Positions 9,543 through 17,897 are shown, numbered from the stretch's first letter. The stretch is DNA of 45,011 nt from Pedobacter sp. V48 (GCF_000523515.1 NZ_AWRU01000006.1:107048-152058); one strand, 5' to 3'. A program made the numbers and translations. The notes: generated by a model from the sequence alone, not told the origin.

Positions 9543-10661
9543 ATGATGAAACCAACAAGGGTAATTATTTCAGGTGGCGGTACTGGCGGACATATTTTTC
9601 CGGCCATATCTATTGCCAATGCGCTTAAGCGTATGGAGCCGGCCTGCGAAATATTATTTGTTGGTGCAACCGGAAGAATGGAAATGGAAAAGGTTCCTGC
9701 TGCCGGATATAAGATTGTGGGTTTAAACATCAGTGGTATTCAAAGAGGATCTATTATTAAAAACCTTGGCCTTCCATTTAAGCTTTTAGGAAGTGTTAAA
9801 AAGGCCATGCAGCTGATCTCTGAATTTAAACCCGATGTTGTAGTAGGTGTTGGTGGTTATGCATCAGGGCCGATATTATATGCGGCATCACTAAAAAATA
9901 TTCCTTACCTGATACAGGAGCAAAACTCATATGCAGGTATAACCAATAAATGGCTGGGTAAAAAAGCAGCTAAAGTTTGTGTGGCTTTTGACGGTATGGA
10001 TCAGTTTTTCCCTGCTGCTAATATACTAAAAACCGGAAATCCGGTAAGAAAAGATGTTGTTGATATTTTAAATAAGCACCATGCAGGAGCAGAATTGCTA
10101 AAGCTTGACCCGCTTAAGAAAACAATATTGGTTACAGGTGGCAGTCTGGGTGCAGGTACGTTAAATAAAAGCATTGAAAAACATTTGCCTGAACTATTGA
10201 AGGAAGATGTACAGGTGGTATGGCAAACCGGTAAGTTTTATTATAAAGGAATTGTGGAGCGTTTAGGTTTGAATTTCCATCCGAATGTGCGCATTCTGGA
10301 ATTCCTGAACAAGATGGATATGGCTTATGCCGCTGCCGATCTTATTATATCAAGAGCCGGTGCCGGTACTATTGCAGAATTGTGTTTGATTAAAAAACCG
10401 GTTATCCTGGTTCCTTCGCCAAATGTGGCTGAAGATCATCAGACTAAAAATGCCCTGGCTTTGGTGAAAAACAATGCAGCGCTGTTAATAACAGATCACT
10501 CAGCCGAAGATACGCTGGTACCTGAAGCCCTATCGTTGCTGAAAGATAAAGAGCGGTGTAAAACATTTTCTGAACATATTGGCGAGATGGCTTTGCCTGA
10601 TGCCGATAATCTGATTGCACAACAGGTTTTAAATTTAGCTGGAAAGGGGGGGCAGGAGTAA
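9543..10661 (+). CDS. murG: UDP-GlcNAc:lipid I N-acetylglucosaminyltransferase MurG
   Basis: This is a 372-residue GT-B fold enzyme. The N-terminal signature SGGGTGGHIFPA is at about residues 10-21, followed by VGVGGYASGP. In the C-terminal donor-binding domain there are TGGSLGAGTLN, SRAGAGTIAE and PVILVPSPNVAEDHQTKNA. It makes lipid II on the cytoplasmic face of the membrane. Two adjacent ATG codons (9543 and 9546) can serve as start. The stop forms a TAATG overlap with murC. Confidence 0.96.
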   Translation: MMKPTRVIISGGGTGGHIFPAISIANALKRMEPACEILFVGATGRMEMEKVPAAGYKIVGLNISGIQRGSIIKNLGLPFKLLGSVKKAMQLISEFKPDVVVGVGGYASGPILYAASLKNIPYLIQEQNSYAGITNKWLGKKAAKVCVAFDGMDQFFPAANILKTGNPVRKDVVDILNKHHAGAELLKLDPLKKTILVTGGSLGAGTLNKSIEKHLPELLKEDVQVVWQTGKFYYKGIVERLGLNFHPNVRILEFLNKMDMAYAAADLIISRAGAGTIAELCLIKKPVILVPSPNVAEDHQTKNALALVKNNAALLITDHSAEDTLVPEALSLLKDKERCKTFSEHIGEMALPDADNLIAQQVLNLAGKGGQE

Positions 10662-12016
10662 TGGAACTGGACAATATAAAAAGAGTTTATTTTGTTGGTA
10701 TCGGTGGAATTGGGATGAGTGCCCTTGCCCGTTATTTTGTGAAGAGAAAGTGCATTGTTTGCGGTTACGATAAGACAAAGACCAACCTTACAACTGCTCT
10801 TGAGCAGGAGGGTGTTTTGATATCTTATGTGGACAATGAGGACACTTTGCCTAATTGCTTTACTGCGGATGATAAAGAAACACTGGTAGTTTATACGCCT
10901 GCTATCCCTAAGAATTCGGAAATATTGAATTATTATAAGGGGCATGGTTTTAAACTTAAAAAGCGCTCAGAGGTTTTGGGGATCATTAGCAAAGGCCAGT
11001 TCTGTATTGCTGTAGCAGGTACGCACGGTAAAACCACTACTTCATCGGTAGTTGCGCATATTTTAACGGACACAGGTTATGGATGTACTGCATTTTTAGG
11101 TGGCATAGCTACGAATTATAACAGTAACTTTTTAATTGGCAGTAACAATGTCGTTGTGGTGGAGGCTGATGAATATGATCGTTCATTTTTGACGCTGCAT
11201 CCGGATATCTCGGTAATCACCTCTATGGATGCAGATCACCTGGATATTTATGGTGATGCTTCGCAATTGCAAGAGTCGTTTCAGTTGTTTGCCGGTCAGC
11301 TAAAACCTGAAGGTACACTATTTGCCAAAAAAGGCTTGCCTATTGCCGGTTCGATAAGTTATAGTGCGGATCTGGATTCGCAGGTTAAGGCCAAAAACAT
11401 CAGGGTGGAGCAGGCAAGTTTTGTGTTCGATTATGAGGATGCCGATCATTTGATTGAGGGGATAAGCCTGATGCTTCCAGGAACGCATAATGTAGAAAAT
11501 ACGGTGGCAGCAATTGCTGTTGCTTTGAAACTGGGTATTGATCCTGATAAGATAAAAACTGCCGTAGCTAATTTTAAGGGTGTAAAGAGAAGATTTGAGT
11601 ATATCGTAAATTCTCCGAAGCATATTTATATAGATGACTATGCCCATCATCCTGAAGAATTAAGGGCCTGCTTTAATGCGGTAAGACAATTGTATCCTGA
11701 TAAGAAACTGACAGTGATCTTTCAGCCGCATTTGTTTACCCGCACCCGCGACTTTGCAGATGATTTTGCACAAGTTTTAAGCACTGCAGACGAATTGATA
11801 CTGTTGGAAATATATCCGGCCAGGGAATTGCCCTTGCAAGGGATTAATTCGCAGTATTTGTTAGATAAGATCACGTTGAAAGACAAAGAGATATGTGGAA
11901 AAGATTTAGTTGTGGAACACATAAAGAACAAGCAGCCTGAGTTACTTTTAACTGTAGGTGCTGGTGATATAGATACATTGATACAACCGTTAAAAACCCT
12001 GTTGACAAATGTTTAA
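10661..12016 (+). CDS. murC: UDP-N-acetylmuramate--L-alanine ligase MurC
   Basis: This 451-residue Mur ligase begins with VYFVGIGGIGMSALA, a glycine-rich UDP-MurNAc-binding motif. The ATP loop GTHGKTTTSS is at about residues 120-129. EADEYDRSFL, SMDADHLDIYG and IDDYAHHPEE follow, all typical of MurC. It commits UDP-MurNAc to stem-peptide synthesis by adding L-Ala. It follows murG in a TAATG overlap and overlaps ftsQ by 8 bases. Confidence 0.96.
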   Translation: MELDNIKRVYFVGIGGIGMSALARYFVKRKCIVCGYDKTKTNLTTALEQEGVLISYVDNEDTLPNCFTADDKETLVVYTPAIPKNSEILNYYKGHGFKLKKRSEVLGIISKGQFCIAVAGTHGKTTTSSVVAHILTDTGYGCTAFLGGIATNYNSNFLIGSNNVVVVEADEYDRSFLTLHPDISVITSMDADHLDIYGDASQLQESFQLFAGQLKPEGTLFAKKGLPIAGSISYSADLDSQVKAKNIRVEQASFVFDYEDADHLIEGISLMLPGTHNVENTVAAIAVALKLGIDPDKIKTAVANFKGVKRRFEYIVNSPKHIYIDDYAHHPEELRACFNAVRQLYPDKKLTVIFQPHLFTRTRDFADDFAQVLSTADELILLEIYPARELPLQGINSQYLLDKITLKDKEICGKDLVVEHIKNKQPELLLTVGAGDIDTLIQPLKTLLTNV

Positions 12017-12887
12017 GAGGATAAATTGGAGATCGGTACTTAAAGGTTTTGCCTGGATAGTTAGTCTGGCCGGAATTATAGTGCTCATGAGTTTTGTGAG
12101 CATTAAGAAAGATACTGTGACTTGTACCAATATTAAAATCTTAATTCCGGGAGCGGATAACTTTATTGAAAGGGAAGAAGTAGATGCAATTTTAAAACAG
12201 AGCCAGGGTGTATTGATTGGAAAGAAACTGGAGCAGATCAATCTGGAGGAAATAGAGCAAAAATTAAAGGCCAATCCCTACATCGCTTTTGCAACAGTTT
12301 ATGCTGATATGAATGGGGTAATTCATATTAATGTTAAACAACGCCAGCCGATATTAAGGGTCATAAATGCAAGTGATCAGGATTTTTATATCGACAGGAA
12401 TGGATTGAAAATGCCTATTTCTCCAAATTTTACTGCCAGTGTATTGGTCGCTAACGGAAAAATAATGGAGCACTTTAGTGGTAAGGTTGATACTTTGATT
12501 ACTAAACTGGCTAAGGATCTGTATAAAACGGCATTCTATATCGAACAGGACACATTATGGAATGAGCAGATTGAGCAATTGATTGTAGATGATAAAAATG
12601 ATATACAGTTGGTGCCAAGAGTAGGCAACCAGCGGATCATTTTGGGAACAGCAGATTCACTGGAAGTTAAGATGAGGAATTTGCACGCGTTTTACGATAA
12701 GGCAATGCCAAAGGTGGGATGGGACACCTATAAGACCATCAATATAAAATATACCAATCAGGTTGTTTGCGAAAAGAACAAGATTGATTCTTTATCAGAG
12801 GTTGCCAGGTTAGATTCTCTGAAAAGGAAGCCGATAGATACGATGGTTCGCGAAGAGATGCCTGAAGAACTAAAGGATGATAATTAA
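12009..12887 (+). CDS. ftsQ: Cell division protein FtsQ (POTRA-containing)
   Basis: This 292-residue bitopic protein has a short basic N-terminus, a transmembrane segment at about 14-34 (FAWIVSLAGIIVLMSFVSI) and a periplasmic part. The region after the membrane (LIPGADNFIEREEVDAILKQ through NPYIAFATVYAD) fits a POTRA domain followed by the FtsQ beta domain. Primary sequence is divergent, so the call also uses position between murC and ftsA. FtsQ recruits FtsL and regulates septal synthesis. The C-terminus is charged and rich in lysine and glutamate. Confidence 0.88.
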   Translation: MFKRINWRSVLKGFAWIVSLAGIIVLMSFVSIKKDTVTCTNIKILIPGADNFIEREEVDAILKQSQGVLIGKKLEQINLEEIEQKLKANPYIAFATVYADMNGVIHINVKQRQPILRVINASDQDFYIDRNGLKMPISPNFTASVLVANGKIMEHFSGKVDTLITKLAKDLYKTAFYIEQDTLWNEQIEQLIVDDKNDIQLVPRVGNQRIILGTADSLEVKMRNLHAFYDKAMPKVGWDTYKTINIKYTNQVVCEKNKIDSLSEVARLDSLKRKPIDTMVREEMPEELKDDN

Positions 12888-12938
12888 AACAGATACCAGG
12901 AAAAACAAGAATAATAAACTCAACAAATCAATATAGTT

Positions 12939-14297
12939 ATGGGCAAAGAAAAATTAACCACTCAGTCTCCAATCGTAGTAGGGTTGGATATTGGTACTAC
13001 TAAGATCTGTGTGATCGTTGGTCGCAGAACACAACACGGAAAAATAGAAGTATTAGGTATAGGAAAAGCAGAATCCGCAGGGGTAACACGTGGCGTGGTA
13101 TCCAATATCCAGAAAACAGTTCAGGGGATAGCTCAGGCGGTAGAACTTGCAAGCGGGCAATCGAACGTCGAAATCCGCGTTGTTAATGTAGGTATTGCTG
13201 GCCAGCATATCAAAAGTTTACAACACAGAGGTATTTTGACCAGAAGAGAGTTAAATAATGAGATAGGAAAGAAGGATATTGACAAGCTGATTGATGATAT
13301 GTTCAAACTGGTTATGCCCCCAGGAGAAGAAATTATTCATGTATTGCCACAAGAGTTTACTATCGACAATGAGCCGGGTATTAAAGATCCTATTGGAATG
13401 GCAGGAGTGCGTTTGGAAGCAAACTTCCATATCATTTCCGGTCAGGTAACTGCGGTAAAAAATATAATGAGATGCGTAACCAATGCCGGGTTACAAACTC
13501 AGGAATTAATACTGGAGCCATTAGCTTCTTCTGAATCGGTGTTGAGCGATGAAGAGAAAGAGGCGGGCGTGGCTTTGGTAGATATAGGTGGTGGTACTAC
13601 CGATATCGCTATTTTCCATGAAGGAATTATCCGTCATACTGCTGTTATTCCTTTTGGTGGTAATAGCGTAACTGAAGATATCAGAGAAGGATGTTCTGTG
13701 ATGAGAAACCAGGCAGAATTGTTGAAAACCCGTTTTGGTTCGGCACTTGCAGAAGAGAATAAAGAGAACGAGATTATTTGTGTTCCGGGATTAAGAGGAA
13801 GAGAACCTAAAGAGATTTCAGTGAAGAATCTTGCTTACGTAATCCAGGCCCGTATGGAGGAAATTATTGAGCATGTTTATTACGAAATCAAATCTTCAGG
13901 ATATGAGAAAAAACTAATCGGAGGAGTAGTGATTACTGGTGGTGGCGCGTTGTTGAAGCACTTGTCGCAGTTGGTTGAATATGTAACCGGATTAGATTGC
14001 CGTGTTGGATATCCGAATGAGCACTTGTCTAAATATGAAGATATGCCTAAAACCATCTATGATGATTTGAAAAGCCCAATGTATGCTACCAGTGTTGGTT
14101 TATTAATTAAAGGTATACAAAAAGCCGAGGAACTGCTTGAAGAAATGAAGCAACCGGGAGTATTTGTAGAGCGACCAAAAGATAAAGAGAAAGTAAAACG
14201 TTCAGGTGGTGGATTATTTGATAAACTTCTGGCTAAAACAAAAGATTTCATCAAGGATGACATGAATGTAAGCGATGAAGATTATATAAAACCGTAA
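12939..14297 (+). CDS. ftsA: Cell division ATPase FtsA
   Basis: This is a 452-residue actin-like ATPase. VVGLDIGTTKICVIVG is the phosphate-1 loop, ALVDIGGGTTDIAIF the phosphate-2 loop, and GGVVITGGGALLKHL the adenosine motif. The 1C-like region (HVLPQEFTIDNEPGIKDPIGM) is present. The C-terminus (GGLFDKLLAKTKDFIKDDM) is a likely amphipathic membrane-targeting helix, as in other FtsA proteins. It anchors FtsZ filaments to the membrane. It is separated from ftsQ by 51 bases and from ftsZ by 129. Confidence 0.96.
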   Translation: MGKEKLTTQSPIVVGLDIGTTKICVIVGRRTQHGKIEVLGIGKAESAGVTRGVVSNIQKTVQGIAQAVELASGQSNVEIRVVNVGIAGQHIKSLQHRGILTRRELNNEIGKKDIDKLIDDMFKLVMPPGEEIIHVLPQEFTIDNEPGIKDPIGMAGVRLEANFHIISGQVTAVKNIMRCVTNAGLQTQELILEPLASSESVLSDEEKEAGVALVDIGGGTTDIAIFHEGIIRHTAVIPFGGNSVTEDIREGCSVMRNQAELLKTRFGSALAEENKENEIICVPGLRGREPKEISVKNLAYVIQARMEEIIEHVYYEIKSSGYEKKLIGGVVITGGGALLKHLSQLVEYVTGLDCRVGYPNEHLSKYEDMPKTIYDDLKSPMYATSVGLLIKGIQKAEELLEEMKQPGVFVERPKDKEKVKRSGGGLFDKLLAKTKDFIKDDMNVSDEDYIKP

Positions 14298-14318
14298 TAT
14301 TTTTCAACAAAACACGAT

Positions 14319-14347
14319 TTTTCCACATTCTTAACAGTTGTGGAAAA
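14319..14347. promoter_or_regulatory. Inverted pair of DnaA-box-like sites in the ftsA-ftsZ gap
   Basis: TTTTCCACA at 14319-14327 and its exact reverse complement TGTGGAAAA at 14339-14347 are separated by 11 bases. Each half fits the relaxed DnaA-box consensus TTWTNCACA. The same 9-mer also occurs at 348-356 upstream of mraZ, at 17594-17602 and inside murC (11894-11902). It could be a DnaA site, another factor's operator or an RNA hairpin. No T-run follows, so it does not look like a terminator. Confidence 0.5.
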
Positions 14348-14426
14348 CGCCTGTTAAAAAAGTGTTAATATTACATAGAGAGATGAACAGGAAAAACGAA
14401 TTTTTAAATAACTGATTCATAAAGAT

Positions 14427-16061
14427 ATGCAGTTTGAAATGTTAAAAGATAAGTCGTCAATCATCAAGGTAATTGGTGTTGGTGGCGGTGGAGGTAATGC
14501 GGTAAACCATATGTACCGTTCTGGAATTACAGGTGTTGACTTTATCATTTGTAATACTGATGCGCAGGCTTTGGAGTTTAGTCCTATTCCTAATAAGGTT
14601 CAACTTGGTGCAAGTTTAACTGAAGGTATGGGTGCAGGCTCTATTCCTGAAGTTGGTAAAAATTCAGCCATAGAGAATATAGATGATATTAAGCAGATGT
14701 TGGGCAACACTACAAAAATGTTGTTCATTACGGCAGGAATGGGTGGAGGAACCGGAACAGGCGCCAGCCCGATCATTGCTAAAGCTGCAAAAGAATTAGA
14801 TATTTTAACGGTAGCCATTATTACTACGCCTTTCTCCTTTGAAGGTAAAAGACGTAAAATGCAGGCTAACGATGGTTTAGATGAGCTAAAAAAATATGTA
14901 GATTCTTACCTGGTTATTTCTAACGACAGGTTGCGTGAAATATTTGGTAACCTTACTTTAGGTTCCGCATTTGCCCAGGCAGATGATATTTTAACCACTG
15001 CTGCAAAAGGAATTGCTGAGATTATAACTGTACCGGGATACATCAACGTGGATTTTAAAGATGTGCGTACTGTTATGAAAGATAGCGGTGTATCTATAAT
15101 GGGTAGTTTTGCATGCGAAGGCGAAAACAGAGCGTTAAATGCTGTTGAAGGTGCTTTGGCCTCTCCATTGTTGAAAGACAATGAGATTGAAGGCGCAAGA
15201 TATATCTTATTAAATATCAGTTCAGGCGTACAGGAAGTAACAATGGATGAGGTAACGATCATAACTGATTATATCCAGGATAAAGCCGGTCTTTCTGCCG
15301 ATCTGATCTGGGGTAACTGTATTGATGAGAACCTCGGTGAAAGGTTATCTGTCACTATTATTGCTACTGGTTTCCAAACTAAGGAACAGCGCGAAGAAGA
15401 TAAAAAGAACGTTAAAAAAATCTCTTTATTAACTCCTGAGGAAGCGCCAATGGTGCGTCCGGTAGAGCCTGTTAACTCTTTCATACAGCCTAAAGCTGAT
15501 GTTCCTGTTCAGGAGCCGGCTATGAAAGCCAAAGAAGAAATAAAACAATCTGATCTTTTCGGTGATTTATTTAATATCAATAAAGCCAGAAAAGCTGATG
15601 AACCTGAAAATACAGTTGTAAGACACACTTTAATTGAAGAAGAACCTACTCAGGAAACTCAACAAGAGTCATCTGGCTTTGAATTCGAAATTAAGCTTGC
15701 AGAAACTGATTTTGTATTTGAAACCCCTGCCTCGGTATTCAATAATGATGTTGAGCCTCATAGAGAAGAAGTTCAGGAAGCAGGAGCAGATGATGACAAA
15801 AATGATGAGTCAATAGAAGATCAGCTTAAAAAATCGAAAGAAAGGATTTTAAGGTTAAAAGATCTGAGTATGAAGCTAAGAACCAGTAATGGTTTGCAGG
15901 AGTTAGAGAATGAGCCGGCTTATAAGCGTAAGCAAATGCAGTTACAGCAGGTTCAGCACTCATCTGAGTCTCAGGTTTCAAGATTTACTTTAAGTAATGA
16001 CGAAGATGGATCTACTGAAATCAGACCAAATAACTCATTCCTTCATGATAATGTTGATTAA
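14427..16061 (+). CDS. ftsZ: Cell division tubulin homologue FtsZ
   Basis: This 544-residue GTPase has the early glycine motif VGGGGGNAVNHM at about 18-29 and the tubulin signature GGGTGTG at 106-112. The polymerisation domain ends near residue 320. A long acidic linker of roughly 150 residues follows, and then EPAYKRKQ, probably the conserved C-terminal peptide that binds FtsA. Another 40 or so residues ending NNSFLHDNVD come after it; from memory, Flavobacteriia FtsZ proteins end similarly. E. coli FtsZ has 383 residues, so the linker and tail explain the extra length. A terminator follows. Confidence 0.96.
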   Translation: MQFEMLKDKSSIIKVIGVGGGGGNAVNHMYRSGITGVDFIICNTDAQALEFSPIPNKVQLGASLTEGMGAGSIPEVGKNSAIENIDDIKQMLGNTTKMLFITAGMGGGTGTGASPIIAKAAKELDILTVAIITTPFSFEGKRRKMQANDGLDELKKYVDSYLVISNDRLREIFGNLTLGSAFAQADDILTTAAKGIAEIITVPGYINVDFKDVRTVMKDSGVSIMGSFACEGENRALNAVEGALASPLLKDNEIEGARYILLNISSGVQEVTMDEVTIITDYIQDKAGLSADLIWGNCIDENLGERLSVTIIATGFQTKEQREEDKKNVKKISLLTPEEAPMVRPVEPVNSFIQPKADVPVQEPAMKAKEEIKQSDLFGDLFNINKARKADEPENTVVRHTLIEEEPTQETQQESSGFEFEIKLAETDFVFETPASVFNNDVEPHREEVQEAGADDDKNDESIEDQLKKSKERILRLKDLSMKLRTSNGLQELENEPAYKRKQMQLQQVQHSSESQVSRFTLSNDEDGSTEIRPNNSFLHDNVD

Positions 16062-16083
16062 TTATTAACATAAAAAAAATAGA

Positions 16084-16117
16084 AAGCCTTAACAAATGAA
16101 TATGTTAGGGCTTTTTT
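16084..16117 (+). terminator. Rho-independent terminator after ftsZ
   Basis: An 11-bp stem (AAGCCTTAACA at 16084-16094 pairing with 16103-16113, one G-T pair) is followed by a T-run within CTTTTTT. It lies 22 bases after the ftsZ stop and ends the dcw transcript. Confidence 0.88.
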
Positions 16118-16149
16118 GGCATAATAATAGCGTATTTGCCTTGATACAT

Positions 16150-16168
16150 ACTGATGTTGCGTATCAGT
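16150..16168. promoter_or_regulatory. Operator-like inverted repeat at the alpha-oxoamine synthase promoter
   Basis: ACTGAT at 16150-16155 is mirrored by ATCAGT at 16163-16168 with 7 bases between. A second overlapping pair (TGATAC/GTATCA) extends it. It covers the predicted -33 element, the position expected for a repressor site. The arms are only 6 bp, so chance is possible. Confidence 0.3.
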
Positions 16169-16187
16169 CATATTAACCTTAAATTTG
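16157..16187 (+). promoter_or_regulatory. Bacteroidetes-type promoter of the alpha-oxoamine synthase gene
   Basis: TTG at 16157-16159 is followed after 20 bases by TAAATTTG at 16180-16187, a perfect TAnnTTTG -7 box. The start codon lies 33 bases beyond it. Together with the ftsZ terminator this shows that the downstream gene is expressed separately. Confidence 0.6.
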
Positions 16188-16220
16188 CAAAAAAAATAAA
16201 AAAACTTAATACATATAACA

Positions 16221-17462
16221 TTGGATATTTTTGAAAAGATAACAAAGCATATGGGCCCGCTTGGGCAACATCACAAATGGTCACATGGATATTTCTCATT
16301 TCCTAAATTAGAAGGAGACATTGCCCCTCACATGAACTTCCGAGGTAAAGAACATTTAGTGTGGAGTTTAAATAACTATTTAGGTTTAGCTAATCACCCT
16401 GAAGTAAGGGAAGCTGATTTAAAGGGAGCAGCAGAATTTGGAATGGCTTATCCTATGGGTGCCCGCATGATGTCGGGTAACTCTAAATACCATGAACAAC
16501 TGGAGCAGGAACTTGCGGCATTTGTGGGTAAACCAGACGCTTTCTTATTAAATTACGGGTATCAGGGAATGGTTTCCATCATTGATAGCCTTGTGGATAG
16601 GAATGATGTTATTGTTTATGATGCTGAATCTCACGCATGTATTATTGACGGACTACGTTTGCATATGGGTAAGCGTTTTGTATATAAACATAACGATATT
16701 GATAGCGCACGCAAGCAGCTTGAAAGAGCAACCAGGCTTGTTGAGCAAAGTGGTGGCGGTATATTGGTCATTACTGAAGGTGTTTTTGGTATGTCGGGCG
16801 CGCAAGGAAAATTAAAAGAACTTGTTGACCTTAAAAAAGAATTCAACTTCCGTTTATTAATTGATGATGCGCATGGTTTTGGTACGATGGGAGCTACTGG
16901 CGCAGGTACTCATGAAGCGCAAAATTGTATTGATGGGGTAGATGTTTACTTTGGTACTTTCGCTAAATCTATGGCCGGTATAGGAGCATTTGTTGCTTCT
17001 ACAGAAGACATGACTAATTTCTTCCGTTACAATATGCGTTCTCAGACTTTTGCCAAAGCATTACCAATGCCAATGGTTATTGGTTTGTTGAAAAGACTGG
17101 AGCTGTTAAAGAACAATCCGGAACTTAGAGAGAAATTATGGAATGTAGCTAATACATTGCAGAAAGGTCTTAGGGAGCGGGGATTCGATTTAGGCGTAAC
17201 AAATACTATGGTTACTCCGGTATTCTTAAAAGGTGAACTGTTGGATGCCACTGCACTTACAATGGACCTACGTGAGAACTACGGAATATTCTGCTCTATT
17301 GTAGTGTATCCAGTTATCCCCAAAGGGCTAATAGAGCTTAGGTTAATACCAACTGCTGTGCATACAATGGAAGACGTACAACGTACATTAGATGCCTTTA
17401 GCGAGGTTTCAGATAAATTGAAAAGCGGATACTACAAAGAGAATCAATTCTCAATAGCATAA
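16221..17462 (+). CDS. Alpha-oxoamine synthase (PLP-dependent; serine palmitoyltransferase / cysteate acyltransferase / KBL-like)
   Basis: This is a 413-residue fold-type I PLP enzyme. The substrate loop is SLNNYLGLANHPEV, the cofactor-aspartate region is LLIDDAHGFGTMG, and the Schiff-base lysine is Lys249 in FGTFAKSMAGIGAF. Such enzymes condense an amino acid with an acyl-CoA or acyl-ACP and lose CO2. In Bacteroidetes, family members make sphingoid bases (serine palmitoyltransferase), sulfonolipid capnine bases (cysteate acyltransferase) or 2-amino-3-ketobutyrate. The sequence does not settle which. The start is read as TTG at 16221, because the family N-terminus (DIFEKI) begins there and the only early ATG is at residue 11. 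It has its own promoter and a strong terminator. Confidence 0.85.
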   Translation: MDIFEKITKHMGPLGQHHKWSHGYFSFPKLEGDIAPHMNFRGKEHLVWSLNNYLGLANHPEVREADLKGAAEFGMAYPMGARMMSGNSKYHEQLEQELAAFVGKPDAFLLNYGYQGMVSIIDSLVDRNDVIVYDAESHACIIDGLRLHMGKRFVYKHNDIDSARKQLERATRLVEQSGGGILVITEGVFGMSGAQGKLKELVDLKKEFNFRLLIDDAHGFGTMGATGAGTHEAQNCIDGVDVYFGTFAKSMAGIGAFVASTEDMTNFFRYNMRSQTFAKALPMPMVIGLLKRLELLKNNPELREKLWNVANTLQKGLRERGFDLGVTNTMVTPVFLKGELLDATALTMDLRENYGIFCSIVVYPVIPKGLIELRLIPTAVHTMEDVQRTLDAFSEVSDKLKSGYYKENQFSIA

Positions 17463-17467
17463 AATCC

Positions 17468-17520
17468 ACTTAATTAAAAAGCCCCTCTAAGTATATTGGA
17501 GGGGCTTTTTAATTAAGTGT
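17468..17520. terminator. Terminator with a perfect 21-bp stem
   Basis: The arm at 17468-17488 is exactly complementary to 17500-17520, with an 11-base loop. The core AAAAAGCCCCTC / GAGGGGCTTTTT has an A-run on one side and a T-run on the other, so it can work in both directions. It begins 5 bases after the alpha-oxoamine synthase stop. Confidence 0.92.
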
Positions 17521-17720
17521 TGTTTTGTAATTATCTGATTTTCAATTGAATAATTTGTTTTTAGGTGGATTAATTGTGTATAACCCCCTGTAATGTGGAA
17601 AAAAACAGTGTTTTAGGCACTTTTTTATTAATCCAAAAGTTTTTTTTGTAAAATAAACATCTTACTTTAGTAATAGAGTATTAATCAAAACCTTAAAAAC
17701 CTAAAAGGAGTAAATTAACG
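17521..17720. other. Non-coding leader region of the histone H1-like gene
   Basis: This AT-rich 200-base gap has no supported ORF. It carries one TGTGGAAAA 9-mer at 17594-17602, an 8-bp distant inverted repeat (GGATTAAT at 17568, ATTAATCC at 17627) and, near its end, GGAG at 17707-17710. The promoter probably lies here, but only a weak -7 candidate is visible (TACTTTAG at 17663-17670). Confidence 0.5.
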
Positions 17721-17897
17721 ATGAAAAAATTTAATGAAGTAAAAGAGCTTGTAGCAGCTTTAGAAGCTGATGCCGACAAATTCTACAACAAGGCGAACAG
17801 CGCTGCAGGTACTCGTGTACGTAAAGGTATGCAAGATCTTAAGAACTTAGCTCAAACGATTCGTTTGGAGATTCAAGAAACAAAAAATAAAGGTTAG
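17721..17897 (+). CDS. Histone H1-like small protein (Hc1-type family)
   Basis: This is a 58-residue lysine-rich protein starting MKKFNEVKELVAALEADADK and containing AGTRVRKGMQDLKNLAQTIR. It matches the short histone H1-like (Hc1 family) proteins that are common in Bacteroidetes, as I recall them. Such proteins are thought to bind DNA or help condense the nucleoid; that role is not shown here. The gene has a good Shine-Dalgarno site (GGAG 10 bases before ATG), which is unusual in this genome type and suggests high expression. A strong terminator follows. It is intact although very short. Confidence 0.85.
   Translation: MKKFNEVKELVAALEADADKFYNKANSAAGTRVRKGMQDLKNLAQTIRLEIQETKNKG

Noticed and set aside
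11318..11650. Long minus-strand open frames inside murC and other dcw genes
   Set aside because: They are antisense shadows of strongly supported genes, with no family motif.
14319..14347. Inverted repeat as a terminator after ftsA
   Set aside because: The stem is AT-rich and lacks a following T-run; ftsZ continues on the same strand.
17568..17634. Distant GGATTAAT/ATTAATCC inverted repeat as a riboswitch or ncRNA
   Set aside because: Only 8 bp of AT-rich pairing with a 51-base loop and no recognisable conserved core.
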